This document shows, piece after piece, positions 12,622 to 23,454 of a stretch of 56,100 nucleotides of DNA (position 1 is the first letter of the stretch; the number at the start of each line of letters is the position of its first letter). This stretch comes from Rozella allomycis CSF55 (taxonomy: Eukaryota > Rozellomycota). The DNA is taken from contig KE560559.1 in assembly GCA_000442015.1 (NCBI GenBank), positions 1 through 56,100 of the forward strand. The letters are read 5' to 3'. The translations under genes were made by a program, and so were the position numbers. A model generated the notes under the pieces. That model worked only from the letters and a program-made list of their open reading frames with translations, had not been told where the DNA came from and did no database searches.

Positions 12622-15341
12622 ATGAGAGAAATTAGGCAAAACGGCTTTATTCCAGCTAACAGTGATGCCTATATCCATTTTGTTTCGTTTTTATTATCAG
12701 ACGACGTGTCTAAACTGGAAAGTTTCCTCAAAATGAGGGACAGTGAGGTAGAGAAGGGTAACCTCCCATACCAACATTTCACTAAGAATTTTCCTTGTGT
12801 GGACGAGCATTTTCAGCCATTTACAGCAATATAAAAAACGTTGAATCCATCAACTCAATCTTGAATAGCTTAGAACCATTGATGTCAAATGAAGACGACA
12901 GAATCGCATGGGTATTATTTTGAAATTACGCTAAAAAGTTGTCAAAATGTATTTCTGCGCATTTACTTTTTCAAAAACAAGATCTTGTAAAATCAAAAGA
13001 AATCCTTCAGAGTGTCGACATCGTCACAACTCAATTTACTCGACATGGACTTCAATCAGCTGATATTCAGCTATATCTCTATATATTTCATTTAAGAACT
13101 AGGCTTCTTGGTACTCGTGATGATAAAACGATTAGACTAGGGGAACTTTTAAATAATGATATTGAGTTCTATTCTGAATGCTATGATTGGATGGTGTCAC
13201 ATTTTAAGATTTCAGCTGACATTCCCGAGCGGGTCCAAACAGAACATATTCTTTGGAGCATTTCTGCAAGCTCTAGTTTTCAAAAAATTAAAGACTATCA
13301 CAAGGCTTTACTAATTCTTCATCGGGCATTAATGAATGGAATCAACAAGAAAGAAGAAACTATAACTCTTTTGAATGAATATGTCAAGTTATTGGAAAGG
13401 CATATTAGAAAAAGAGAATACCGAGAATTAATTTCTTCACAATATGAAACAGCGTATACATAATAGATTTTAATCACTTAAGTGAGGACTATCAGTACGT
13501 GCCATCCAAACCAGAAGAAGATATAATTCTATGTTTATTTCATTTAGAAAAGCTTTTTGACGATCAATTTGCGAAAAATGATGAAACAAAAGGATATGTT
13601 AATAAGCGTTTTGCTGAATTGAGTTTTCACATTGCAAAGTGTGGATGCACCGCCACCCTGTGCTTTGTAAAAAGTTATAATCAGTTGAATTAGGTGAATA
13701 GATTTATATTTTTTCGTAGAATTGGTAACAATACAATTTAAAGTTTTAAAGGCACTGCATCAATATATAAAAAATTGTTCCTATCATTGATAGGATTTGA
13801 ATGTTATCGTGAAGCCAGTTTAGCACTTGACGAATATCTGACGTTGTCGCCAATGAACATGACAGACCCATTTGTTTGTCTCTTGGGCGTTCGATTACAT
13901 TTAATAATCAATAATGACGTAATGTACAATAATTTGAAAAATGAAAGGCTAAAAAGGCATTAGATTTGGCCTTATTGGCAAGAAAAGTATTAAGCGATCC
14001 TGATTTGGAAGGGCAATGTCATTATTTGTTAGGCTTGTGCTATGGAGAGTTGGCTAGACAAAGTAAGATTAATTAACTTCTTTAACAGCAATTGGCGTTG
14101 AAAAAGAAAGAAATCGCAATCAGAGTCTCCAAAACTTATCAAATGCAGTTGAGTTGGATCCTACCAATGATAAATTTTTATACGCTCTAGCTTTTGCAAC
14201 GGCTGAAAGTAGGGACATTGAAAAATCGTTATTATTTTTGAGAAAAAGCATAAAGTTGAATAATTCTTCACCGAATAAATGGCATTTGCTTATACTTTTA
14301 AAATCTTGTTCGAGAGATTTTCAAAGCTGTTTAAAATTGTGCGATCTTGTTTTGAAAGAAAGTGCTCAGGAAGAATTACTAAGGTACATTTAAAAATGTT
14401 ATAAAATAGTGTCTTGTTTAGTAAGGCAATAATTTTGTCAGACATGAATAAATTTGACGAGGCATTGAAATGTTGCCATCTGATTTTTGGTCTTTGGGCT
14501 TCTGTTACTAACAAAGTAAGCTTTAAGGATCATGTGGAGATTCTTGGCGCCAATTCTTTGTAAATTTCTATTTCGCATTTCATAGGGACAAACGAAAGTC
14601 TTCTGGCAGCATCTTTTTCGATTCTTTGGAAAAAGAAACATCCGTATCTATTTGCGAAGGCTCAATGCATGTAAAGGATTGGATTTCATGTTATCCTAAA
14701 AGCTTCAAGTCGTTCAAACGAGAATTAGAGAGGAATCTTAAAACTGAATATTACACTTCAAAATTACATCAAGATAGACAATTTTATAATTTATTTGGAT
14801 TCGGGACAACTAATTCATTTGGAGACTATAAGAGGCACCGCTCCGGACTTTCACCGGCTGACTTTCTTGCCATGGTGTGGCGCCAAGTTTCCACCCTCTT
14901 TATTAAACAAGGCCTATACACTGAAGCGCTATCAGCTGCCAAAGAAGCGAATAATTTAAATGAACTCTGCCCCGCCAACCTTGCAATACTAGGCACGTGT
15001 TATTCATTTCAAGGGGACATTGACAAAGCTCAATTGTATTTTGTCAGAGCTCTTGCAATATCGTCAAGTGATATTTCTGTTCTTTTAGCGTATGCTCATC
15101 ATCTCTCTCGTATGTCCAAAACACCAGAAATTGAAATTCAATTAAAGACTTACTTGGATCTTGTACTATCATTGGATCCCAATAACAATGAGGCAAAGTA
15201 AAGAAACATTTTTGATATATTAGATCATTAATTGTAAAGGCATTTCCGGATCAGTTTTCAGACTCGGAATTACTGGTTTTCATAAAGCAAGAAATTCAAA
15301 CTCCATTTTCTAATTGGAGCATTCTTCCTCCTGCAATTTAA
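12622..15341 (+). CDS. TTC7/Ypp1-like TPR protein
   Basis: At least nine exons rebuild one long helical-repeat protein. Diagnostic stretches are CHYLLGLCYGELARQ, NAVELDPTNDKFLYALAFAT, EIEKSLLFLRKSIKLN-like repeats, FLAMVWRQVSTLFIKQGLY, SAAKEANNLNELCPANLAIL, and the C-terminal ending TPFSNWSILPPAI. These align in order with TTC7 (yeast Ypp1), the scaffold that recruits phosphatidylinositol 4-kinase III alpha (Stt4) to the plasma membrane together with EFR3. The last intron (about 15201-15226, 26 nt) is needed to reach the conserved ending. The 5' end (12622) and several internal exon edges are approximate. No frameshift is needed beyond introns. Confidence 0.75.
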
Positions 15342-15488
15342 AATAAAAATACATTGAATATAGTGTGACTAAATTAATTTTAAGGTTCGTTGAATACAAC
15401 AGGGCGGATTGTGTGAATCCCCTTGATGCCATTGTCCCTTCAATTATAATTTATGGTTCTCAACAAATACATGTATGTTATTAAAACC

Positions 15489-16445
15489 TCAAGTATTTAA
15501 ATTCATGATACTTAAGAAAAACGGGCGGTTTATTTTTATGCGCTTTAACTGCTGATTTGCATTGGGGCCGGTTCCGGCAAGTTCATTTGCTTCGGGTAAT
15601 GGCATTTGCTGCGTATCATAAACACTATGCGCGTTAGTGTTTACGGACATGTATTCGGGCTCTGGTGCTTCTGCGTACTGATTCATGTTTTGCATCATTT
15701 GATTGCCAGGAATAGGGGGTTGTTGGAAATATTGTGATTCATATCCCTGCAAATTGGCAGAACCAGCTAATGCCTGATTTTGGGCTTCAGCGTCCAGTAA
15801 AGATTTAATACTTGGTACTTGGAAGTTCATGTTTGTTCCGATAGATTGGTCGTAAATTTGTCCTATTTGTTGTCTTTGAAAATGCGCTGAATTAGGATCT
15901 ATGGAATTGTCTCTAAGTGCAATTAACTGGTCTCTAAAAGCATAGTCATCTTTAGAAGCCGGAGTGAATAATAAACCTGCTGTTTTTGCTTGTTCAATAT
16001 TTGACATTTCTTCTCTTTGAGATGTAGATGCCATACGATTTTGCTTATCATACTGCTCCGCCCTTTCTTGTCCTTGTTTTGCCATATAGTTTACAAACAT
16101 TCCTGTACCTAACGTAGTAAGTACTGTTGCACCCACATTTGCAGCGATACCTGGCGGTTTTTTTGCGCCTGCCGCGGCTGCGGAAGTACTGCCACCTGAT
16201 GTAGCTGCATGCGTCCCACCACCTGCATTCGCTGCTGAAGCTGTGTGTATATTGCTACCTGTAGGCGCTACACCATTGACATTTGGAGCGCTTGAAGGTC
16301 CAGGGGGAGCAGCGGGTCCAAAACTCGGCGCGCCTGTTGGGGGATATTGTGGATATTGTGGACCTATCCCACCATCAGGAATAGGATGAGTATTCAAAGA
16401 AACAATATATGCTGATGTTGTTAAATATGTTAGAAGCCAGTTCAT
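15489..16445 (-). CDS. secreted Pro/Gly/Ala/Gln-rich orphan protein
   Basis: A single-exon frame of 318 aa. It begins with a probable signal peptide (MNWLLTYLTTSAYIVSLNTH). Residues 22-100 are low complexity, rich in Pro, Gly, Ala, Ser and Thr (QYPQYPPTGAPSFGPAAPPG, AATSGGSTSAAAAG). A short hydrophobic stretch follows (ANVGATVLTTLGTGMFVNYM), then a hydrophilic Gln/Asn/Met-rich tail of about 190 residues. There are no cysteines in the readable tail. I recognise no family. It could be a cell-wall, cyst-wall or secreted effector-like protein, or a single-pass membrane protein. The stretch 15342-15488 downstream of it is spacer. Confidence 0.7.
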   Translation of the reverse strand: MNWLLTYLTTSAYIVSLNTHPIPDGGIGPQYPQYPPTGAPSFGPAAPPGPSSAPNVNGVAPTGSNIHTASAANAGGGTHAATSGGSTSAAAAGAKKPPGIAANVGATVLTTLGTGMFVNYMAKQGQERAEQYDKQNRMASTSQREEMSNIEQAKTAGLLFTPASKDDYAFRDQLIALRDNSIDPNSAHFQRQQIGQIYDQSIGTNMNFQVPSIKSLLDAEAQNQALAGSANLQGYESQYFQQPPIPGNQMMQNMNQYAEAPEPEYMSVNTNAHSVYDTQQMPLPEANELAGTGPNANQQLKRIKINRPFFLSIMNLNT

Positions 16446-16560
16446 CTACCAATATTTTTAGGGGTCAAAATGATTCATAATATTTGGTAACATCTAATTA
16501 TAGAACAAAATGTTAAAAATATTTATTAGACTTTAATTGATAAACAAAGTATGGACAACA

Positions 16561-17417
16561 TTAATTTATAGTGCCAAATTGAGCCAGTGCCAAATTCATT
16601 TGATCTCTAACACGACTAATCAATTCATCGACATTTTCTTTGCCATAATTCACTGTTTGAACAGGCGGTAATACTTTTAAAAGGAATACTTCTATTTACC
16701 TTTCACATTTATATCTCCGGATAAAAATGTTCTGGCCTTTGAACTGTACAGATGGTTGTATGGCGACACTACTACGGGTATAATTGGCACACCTGCCTTT
16801 ATCGCTAAATGGAATGAGCCCTTTTTGAATGGCAATAGACTTGAGCTATGAGACCTTGTTCCTTCAGGAAAAACAAAGACGCCTAGCTATATTAAATCCA
16901 CGCAAATTCATATTACGTTATCTTCTTTTAACCTCTTTGCAGCTTTAGCAAGCGAATCGAGTGCGCTTTGATAATTTTTTCTATTTATAAAAATGTTCCT
17001 CGACAATGCCGCAAACAGACCAAAAAGTGGATAATACAAAATTGATCGTTTCATTAGCACTACCGTCCTTCTCGGAACGATAGCACCCAAAATTAGTGTA
17101 TCAATTGAACTTTGATGATTACACATGTAAATACAAGGCTGTTGTAGCATTACGTCGTGATTTTCAACAGTAATATTTAGTCCAAGTAATTTTTTGGTTA
17201 CAGCATTAGTGTAAATGAATCCTGTAAAGTAGTTCAGGTCATATAGAGATCCAAACACGTAAAAGAAAGGGCTTGCAAATATTGTTATCACTGATGTAAC
17301 AAGAATAGAAGAAACTTCTATTAAAACTTTAGAATAAAACTGTAGTGGCCTGTATCCTACTCTTGATAGTAAAATAACCGACGTAAATATTGTCAAACCG
17401 ATCCGGCAAGATTCCAT
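16561..17417 (-). CDS. 1-acyl-sn-glycerol-3-phosphate acyltransferase (AGPAT/PlsC family)
   Basis: Three exons, about 260 aa. Two N-terminal hydrophobic segments (LTIFTSVILLSRVGY, VLIEVSSILVTSVITIFASP) are followed by the HX4D acyltransferase motif in MCNHQSSID, then the GAIVPRRTVVLMKRS and FINRK blocks, the FPEGTRS motif, and PIIPVVVSPY. These are the four motifs of lysophosphatidate acyltransferases, which make phosphatidic acid at the ER. Introns lie near 16700-16725 and 16888-16912. The catalytic His and Asp and the substrate-binding EGTR are intact. Substrate choice within the family cannot be read from sequence. Confidence 0.88.
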
Positions 17418-17573
17418 CTATTTCAAGAATTAGGAAATAACAAACTCCGAATGAAAAGCGAAGATTTCAATAAACGATTAATTTAGTTTTAGGTAAATTA
17501 TATTAGCAAATTGCGTTGCTAATTAGAACAATAGAATTATGCAAATTTAGCTATTTATTTTAAAAGTTTGACA

Positions 17574-18344
17574 TCTATGATTTAACAAATTTATAATAAG
17601 AATTTTCCATTTTGTGAATAGAGTCTTTTGAAATTTTGGATGAAGCGTGTATTTTGAAACCAAAAATTGTCGGGTGGAAACACTTGCTTCTTGAAAATTC
17701 TTCTTTCAACAAATCTGGATAGGTTTTAAATAAAAGGTGCGGAAAGGTAGTCCCAAATGCAACTCCGTCAATTGCTATAACTATAAAATAAAAGTCTTAC
17801 GACTTGAACCAAATGGCGCGTTATATATATCCACACAGTTAGGACAAAACAATTTAGCGCTAAATTTTCCTGGTATGTCGCTTAGCCCAATAGGAATAAG
17901 GGGCATATCTCTACATAACATTCTGGGACACTCACCAAAGTCGCATTGTCTATATCTCGATGCCTAACGTCCTAATATATTCTATTAATTACCATTAAAT
18001 GCAGCCCTTGTTTTGACAATAAAAATCTTTGATGAATAAGAAGAAATAGTGATGACGCACTAGCTTCAATTTTCTCCATTTCGTCATCTTTAATTTCTGG
18101 ATCCATTTCAACATCTAGAATCATATCTAACGCTTGTCTATAAAAAGGAACGCTGCTTTGTAAACCTGTTAAATTAAAATCGTCTTCAATAAACTCTTCA
18201 GCGACTGGAATTAAATATTCGTGCCCTTCAAGAGATGTAAACCACTGAATCCAAGGAGCTGAACTGTCATAAGAATCTGAATTTGAAGAGGCTACGAAAA
18301 AATCAAAATAACCAAAAATTACCGTCTTGGTAAGTGTCGCTCAT
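17574..18344 (-). CDS. CKB1: casein kinase 2 regulatory subunit beta
   Basis: About five exons on the minus strand; start ATG at 18344 (MSDTYQD). The protein reads APWIQWFTSLEGHEYLIPV, DDFNLTGLQSSVPFYRQALD, a shortened acidic loop (DVEMDPEIKDDEMEK), PIGLSDIPG, zinc-binding CPNC, FGTTFPHLLFKTYPDLL and IFGFKIHASSK. These are the successive landmarks of CK2 beta, including the N-terminal helical domain, the acidic loop and the zinc finger used for dimerisation. CK2 beta docks two CK2 alpha catalytic subunits. The last intron (about 17789-17764) rejoins GSS to DGVAFG. It shares a 27-nt divergent start region with TOM7. Confidence 0.88.
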
Positions 18345-18371
18345 CGACCCTGGCATTTGAAAATCTTACCA
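18345..18371. promoter_or_regulatory. 27-nt divergent start region between CK2 beta and TOM7
   Basis: Only 27 nt separate the two start codons on opposite strands. Core promoter elements and the 5' untranslated regions must therefore overlap the opposing gene, or transcription must start inside it. I see no TATA box in the spacer. Confidence 0.5.
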
Positions 18372-18575
18372 ATGAAAGAATCCACAAAAGACAAAATTTC
18401 ACGCTTCTTTGCTTTTTCCCGATTAATATTGCATTATGGTTTTCTCCCACTAGTTTTATACATTGGTTTCACCAGAAGCAATCCGCGTCCGTCAATTTGG
18501 AGGTAAATTATTTTACATGAATTGAAAAGGCTATTATTTCCACCAGAGCAGCAGCCAATTCCTGCAGCCATGTAA
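18372..18575 (+). CDS. TOM7: TOM7, small subunit of the mitochondrial outer-membrane translocase
   Basis: Two exons (18372-18502 and 18530-18575) with a 27-nt intron give 58 aa. The text KDKISRFFAFSRLILHYGF continues with LPLVLYIGFTRSNPRPS, and the hydrophobic core with HYGF.PLVLYIGF is the signature of Tom7. The protein spans the outer mitochondrial membrane once and stabilises the TOM complex. The last exon encodes LLFPPEQQPIPAAM. It is a good example of a gene that open-reading-frame searches miss because of its size and intron. The opposite strand has an open frame here (18637-18434), which I treat as a shadow. Confidence 0.88.
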
Positions 18576-18857
18576 ATAAATTGAATTTTGAATGGCATTT
18601 TTAAAAGTGGCACAAAGTCTAAACTCTCAATAAGCAAGCCAAGTCATCCTCTTTAGTGATTAATATACTCCATAATCCATTTTAGACTCTATTTTTAGAT
18701 CAAAAGTACTTTATTAAGATATGCATGTCACATTAAATTTGACTAGAAGTAATGAACCTGAAACCTATCATGTAAAGAAATGTGCATGAATTTGTTTTTT
18801 ATCTTAAGGTAACCGAATAGGAAAATCCCGGTAACGGAAGGCTTAGTCGATCTGGCA

Positions 18858-19293
18858 ATGTTACTCGGAATAGGAACTGATTTACTTTGCCTGCGAAGGT
18901 TTTTTGACATTTGCCAAAGAAGAGGTGCGGATAGAGTAGCGAGAAAAATTCTTTCGGAGCGTGAATTCGCAGAGTATTTGAAAAAGGGAAAAGATGGGTG
19001 GAGATATTTAGCATCTCGGTACTATTACAATGTCCGTTGATGAAAGAGATTTTCTGTGAAAGAAGCTGCGTACAAAGCAATGTATCCTGACAAGATTCTA
19101 GAGCTAAAGATGGTATCGGTACTTAATAACGGTATTCGGGTGATCATAGTATGTTATAGGCTCAGCAAAACCACAAATATTTGTCAAAGGTATTAATAAT
19201 ATATACAGGTTTCATGCATCTGTTTCGCATGATGCCGATATGTTGTCCTCATTTGTCGTTGTAGAAAAAGACACGACCAACGATGTGCAATAA
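18858..19293 (+). CDS. AcpS-type 4'-phosphopantetheinyl transferase
   Basis: Three exons give about 125 aa. The N-terminal motif MLLGIGTDLLCLRRF contains the GTD signature, RKILSEREFAEYL matches the conserved L(S/T)..E motif, and a 30-nt intron (about 19023-19052) rejoins LASR to FSVKEAAYKAM, the Mg/CoA-binding RF..KEA motif. A second intron of 28 nt follows. The end reads GSAKPQIFVKG and HASVSHDAD, where SVSHD is the last AcpS motif. The enzyme transfers phosphopantetheine from CoA to acyl carrier protein or a fatty-acid synthase. The size is that of a stand-alone AcpS. A mitochondrial role is likely but no clear presequence is visible. Confidence 0.85.
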
Positions 19294-19359
19294 ATAAACA
19301 ATTAATGAATATACATTTGACAAATTAACATTTCTATGATACAATTTTACTCTACAATA

Positions 19360-19749
19360 CTAGTTCTTTTGATCCCAAAGATTCCATTTCCTCTTACTGG
19401 TCTCTCTAGTTTGAGAATCATGCTGCTTTCTTTCTTTAATACTTTTAGAATGACTAGAAGGCCTCTCTTCGTAACTTTTAATTCTTTGAATAGTTTTATC
19501 AACTTCCTTTTTCACTTCGATTCTTCTGGATGCTTCATTTTGCCTAATAACATTTTTCAAAAATGATTTATTCATTTTAGGCTTGTTTTTGTCTGAGAGA
19601 TATGCGAGTAAACCATGGTCATCGTATTTCTTTTTCTTTTTTCTAAATTCCTCTGCAAGTTCTTTTGAGAGAACATTTTCTATAGCTTCTTCTGAAAGAT
19701 CTGAACCGTAGCAAAGCTGGTATAATCGTTTAAAGGTTGCTTCATCCAT
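19360..19749 (-). CDS. basic orphan protein, 129 aa
   Basis: A single-exon frame. The first 45 residues are acidic and helical (MDEATFKRLYQLCYGSDLSE, IENVLSKELAEEF). A run of five lysines and a moderately conserved-looking block (MNKSFLKNVIRQNEASRRI) follow, and then a long Lys/Arg/Ser-rich tail ending KRKWNLWDQKN. I do not recognise it. The composition suggests a nuclear RNA- or DNA-associated protein. Start codons of this gene and of the MAPEG gene lie about 50 nt apart on opposite strands. Confidence 0.6.
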   Translation of the reverse strand: MDEATFKRLYQLCYGSDLSEEAIENVLSKELAEEFRKKKKKYDDHGLLAYLSDKNKPKMNKSFLKNVIRQNEASRRIEVKKEVDKTIQRIKSYEERPSSHSKSIKERKQHDSQTRETSKRKWNLWDQKN

Positions 19750-19799
19750 TTTGTGAAAAGCAGGTTTTCATAGCGGAAATTTCATTGTGTATAAATAGA

Positions 19800-20297
19800 A
19801 TGATTGTCCCCGTAACAACATTTACTGCGAGTTTTTTATCATTGTATTATGTGTTATTGAGTTATAGAGTTATTAAAAAGAGAGTGCAGTTAAGGATTGC
19901 ACTTGGCGATGGGACTGCGGAATTCCTATGTGAGCAACTTAATAGCGGAGATTATAAACAAGGAAAAGGTAAATTTTGGTGAGAGATGTGAATAGTTGAA
20001 CCATTGAAGAATGAAAAGTATATGAGCATGCTAAAGGCAATCAGATCTCATGGGAATTTCAATGACTATGTGCCATTGATACTAGTTTTGATGTATTTGG
20101 TTGAGAGTCAAGACCATTCAAGCAAACTTTTTATGAGATTTATTAGTGCATTAATAATATTTGGAAGAGTTGTGCATGTGGAATTGGGTGTTCGTGGAAA
20201 GATGGCTCTTGGGAGAGGAAGGGTTGTTGGAATGATATCTACATTGACATCAATTATTCTCTTGTCAGTTACTGCAATGTGGCATTGTTTAGCATGA
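19800..20297 (+). CDS. MAPEG-family membrane protein
   Basis: Two exons joined by a 27-nt intron (about 19967-19993) give about 156 aa. It has an N-terminal hydrophobic segment (VPVTTFTASFLSLYYVLLSY), the loop RVIKKRVQLRIALGDG, and the signature KAIRSHGNFNDYVPLILVLM. Two more hydrophobic segments (FISALIIFGRVVHVE and VVGMISTLTSIILLSVTAMW) follow. The R.HGNF.EY.PL motif defines the MAPEG superfamily, which includes microsomal glutathione transferase and bacterial YecN. The best guess is a YecN-type member; the substrate is unknown. Confidence 0.85.
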
Positions 20298-20333
20298 AGG
20301 AAAATAAAAAATAAAAAGGATTTATTAAATTTC

Positions 20334-23300
20334 TTATTCAATTGCTACTTTTGCTAGAATTTTATCAGAAATCATGGAAAGTTTGGAATCGATCTCAACA
20401 ACACATTCATCGTCGACGATATTTTTGATTACACCGATTTTTCCAGTTTGTTCACCAGAAAGAATTAAAGCGGATTCACCTTTGATTGGTTTTACAGGTT
20501 GAAGGGACATTGAAGAAAGATGAAAAGTTGTTTGTTCATTTACGAGTTTAAGAGAACAAGATCCAGTTAAATCAAAAGAAATAATTTGAGCTTCTTTGCC
20601 TTGGTAAAGTCCATCATTTACACGAACAATAACATTCTTCTTTACCCAATCAATTTCTATTTTTAACTTTTGTTTTGTTGATTACTTTCAGGTTCTGATT
20701 TTGAAAGTTGATTTTCTACTGGACGTCTTCTCGGGTCGTTGGCTATCGCTTCTGTTATTTGTCTACGCTAACATCACAAAGATGAATGAACCGTACTCTT
20801 GGGTCTAGATGTGAATTATCTCCAAAGATCGCAGGGGTTCTAGGTGCATCGAATGGAGTTTTTGGTGTTTTTCTTCCTGAATCCCAAGCTGGTGTTGCAG
20901 TTTCCATTGGAGTTTTTCTACCAAGATCCCAACCAGGGGTTCTACCAGGGGTTGTAGATGAAGGTGCATCCCAAAGGGTACTTCCTTTTTCAGCTGGCGT
21001 TTTTCCATCTCCCCAAGCAGATCCATCGAATGGTGTTTTGCCACCATCAAAGGGAGTTTTGCCACCCCATCCAGCTGCAGGAGTCCTTCCACCATCCCAA
21101 CCACTTCCATCAAACGGAGTCTTTCCACCATCATACGCTGGCGTCTTTCCACCCCATCCAGCAGCTGGCGTTCTACTTGAATTCCAAGCTGGCGTTTTCC
21201 CACCATCATGAATCCCAGGTGTTTGGAACCCACGTTCTCTATCATTCAATGGCCTTGCATTTCCAGATTGACTTGAACAAAATAAACAATATAATTTACT
21301 CTAATTGCATAATATCCATTCTGGGAATAGAAATTACTTTATGTTTGGAATGTAATTCAATCCTCACTTTATTATCATCCCCATCTTTAACAATCCCAAC
21401 GTAGCCTTTCCATGGTCCTTTAGTCACTTTAACTGTATTGCCTGTCAAAATATCTCGCTTTTTCACATTAACAATTGGTGGCTGAACTGGCGCAGCAAAT
21501 GTGGCTGGGTTACTTACTTGAGCCACCGTTGATAAAACATTGTTTGAACGAACAACGTGAATTCCATTGTTTTCCATAATGTCTCTTGACTGAACAAAAA
21601 TCATTTGTCGAAAAATATACAAAATTTTAACTTCTCTATTTCTGTAATCACCATCCAAAATTCTAACAGTGTCATTGACTTTAATGTGATTGTTTCTTGC
21701 ATCAAATCCATTTCCACTCTTTGCGTCTCTCAATTGAGAAATATCTTGAGCTTTAATAACCCTTGTATTGTTAGTCTGATCCACTATCGTCAAATTATCA
21801 CCCTCTGTCCTAATAATCACTCCAACATTATGGGGATCTATTTGAACAAAATCATTTATATTATATAATTGGTTATAACTAGAATTGGATGTAGAAGATG
21901 TATGAATGGCATTTCTCACATCCTTGGCCAAACATTTAATTTCCTTTTTCGAAATTTCAGAAAAGAATGTAATTGTGTTTTCTTCCACTTTAACAACCAT
22001 CCCCTTTTCAGACGCATGTTTTCCTGAAACAACTTTAATAAAATCTCCAACTTTAAAATATTTAGCCAGTTGTGACATTTTAAAGGTAATCGTCTCATTT
22101 AGATTTTGTACTGATGGCTTCACTTTAACATTCTCACCCTCAACGGACACAACAGATCCAACAAGATGCATTAAATCCCCTTCAATGACTTCAACTTGAT
22201 CGCCTTTTTCTAGTTTTGCTTGTGATACTTGGCCAAGTTCTGGAAGAACATTCAAATCCACATCTTTTTCTGACCCTGTAAATTTGGATATCTCTTCCAA
22301 TGTTGGCATAACTTTGTCACACTCAATAGCTGAAATCTTAAACTCTCTTTCTAAATAGCCATCCTTGAAGGCTTGAGACTTGAAGATAAAATATCCCCTC
22401 GATTTGGCAATCTCTGCTTTTTTATCCATCTTTAGAATTTGATCAACATCGAAGAAGCGCGCAGGTGGCCTCTTCTTCAATTTCCTCTTTCCTTCTTCAA
22501 CAACCCCGGTCGTTGGATTGTTGTAAACTTCCAATCGTGGAACTAACTTTAATCGCACAGTTTCATTTGAATCTGAAATATCAACCACCTATTTAAATCA
22601 TACATCATATATTACCTGACCCAAATCGCCAGAATATACTCCCCTCTTTACCCTGACCCATGCATTCAGTTTAACATCAACAGGTTTTCTCTTTACTGTA
22701 ACAACATCAACCATTTCTTTAATTGGGACTAATGTAATATTCTGCAAATATACATGATTAGTTTTATCAAGTGCTTTTTGAACTTGTGCTTGTCTAAACG
22801 CTTCAACATAAATATATCCTTTCAACGAATCCCTACAAAGTGCAGAATTGATTTGCAAAGCCTCCTGGGTTCCCTCCTTGTCAAAAAATTTTCTCATCAA
22901 GTTCATCACAATTTCTTTTTCTTTTCCAATCTTTTTCAAACCTTTTTATCAACTTTACTTTGCATCGAACCATCCACAATTTTGGATCGTTTACTGATGG
23001 GAGCAGAAATTGTTTAGGGACCTTGTCTTTGTCAATTGGAAATTCTCTAAAAGCACTTTGTCTACCATACAGCTGCTTCAATCTCTGTTCCTCTGCTTCA
23101 ACATCGAGCTCTTCTTGCCTCAGAAATCGTCTTTCCAAAGTCGCCCTTGAATATCTTTCCTGGGTTTCCTTCAATTCACTCTCGTCAGCAATAAAATCAT
23201 CTATCTCTTTTCCTTGATATTTTACTACCTTTCAAGAGTTCATCATCGTCATCATAATATTCGTCCTCTCCCTCACTCTCATCAACCTCGGCTTCTACAT

Positions 23301-23403
23301 CCACAAACATGTTCCTTTGTTTTTTCTTTGGTCTTTCATTTTCTTCCTCGTCGGTATACTCTTCTTCTTCTTCGCTATATTTATTTTCCTCTTCTAAAGG
23401 CAT
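20334..23403 (-). CDS. SPT5: SPT5, transcription elongation factor
   Basis: Six or so exons. The N terminus is very acidic (MPLEEENKYSEEEEEYTDEE). It is followed by an RFLRQEELDVEAEEQRLKQ segment, the NGN domain with ALQINSALCRDSLKGYIYVE, and AWVRVKRGVYSGDLGQVI (KOW1). Several KOW motifs follow (VVSGKHASEKGMVVKVEE, VRILDGDYRNREVKI, TKGPWKGYVGIVKD). A C-terminal repeat region at 20790-21240 has about 16 Thr-Pro sites in GGKTPFDG-like units, and a final KOW near VRVNDGLYQGKEAQI closes the protein. SPT5 with SPT4 binds RNA polymerase II; the TP repeats are the expected substrate of the P-TEFb-type kinase. Confidence 0.92.
20790..21240 (-). repeat. SPT5 C-terminal repeat region
   Basis: An in-frame imperfect repeat within SPT5. 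Units of about 8-14 residues follow the pattern GG[KR]TP[AF][WFY]DG with variants GWGGKTPFDGG and GRKTPMETATP. At DNA level the repeats contain many copies of CCACCATC or similar on the plus strand. This looks like a tract that grows and shrinks by slippage or unequal exchange. Confidence 0.85.
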
Positions 23404-23454
23404 TTACGAAATTTTATTTTTTGCTAAATTTATTCGCAACAATTCGGCGACTTT

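Noticed and set aside
17737-17967. Plus-strand 76-aa open frame
   Set aside because: It lies antisense to CK2 beta exons that carry zinc-finger and GLSDIPG text, and has no recognisable domain.
18434-18637. Minus-strand 67-aa open frame
   Set aside because: It is the reverse strand of TOM7, which has a clear family match and a canonical 27-nt intron.
18799-19080. Minus-strand 93-aa open frame
   Set aside because: Antisense to AcpS, whose spliced plus-strand frame has all family motifs.
20786-21211. Long plus-strand frame with GVLPP-type repeats
   Set aside because: It is the reverse complement of the SPT5 TP repeat; a periodic repeat keeps several frames open.
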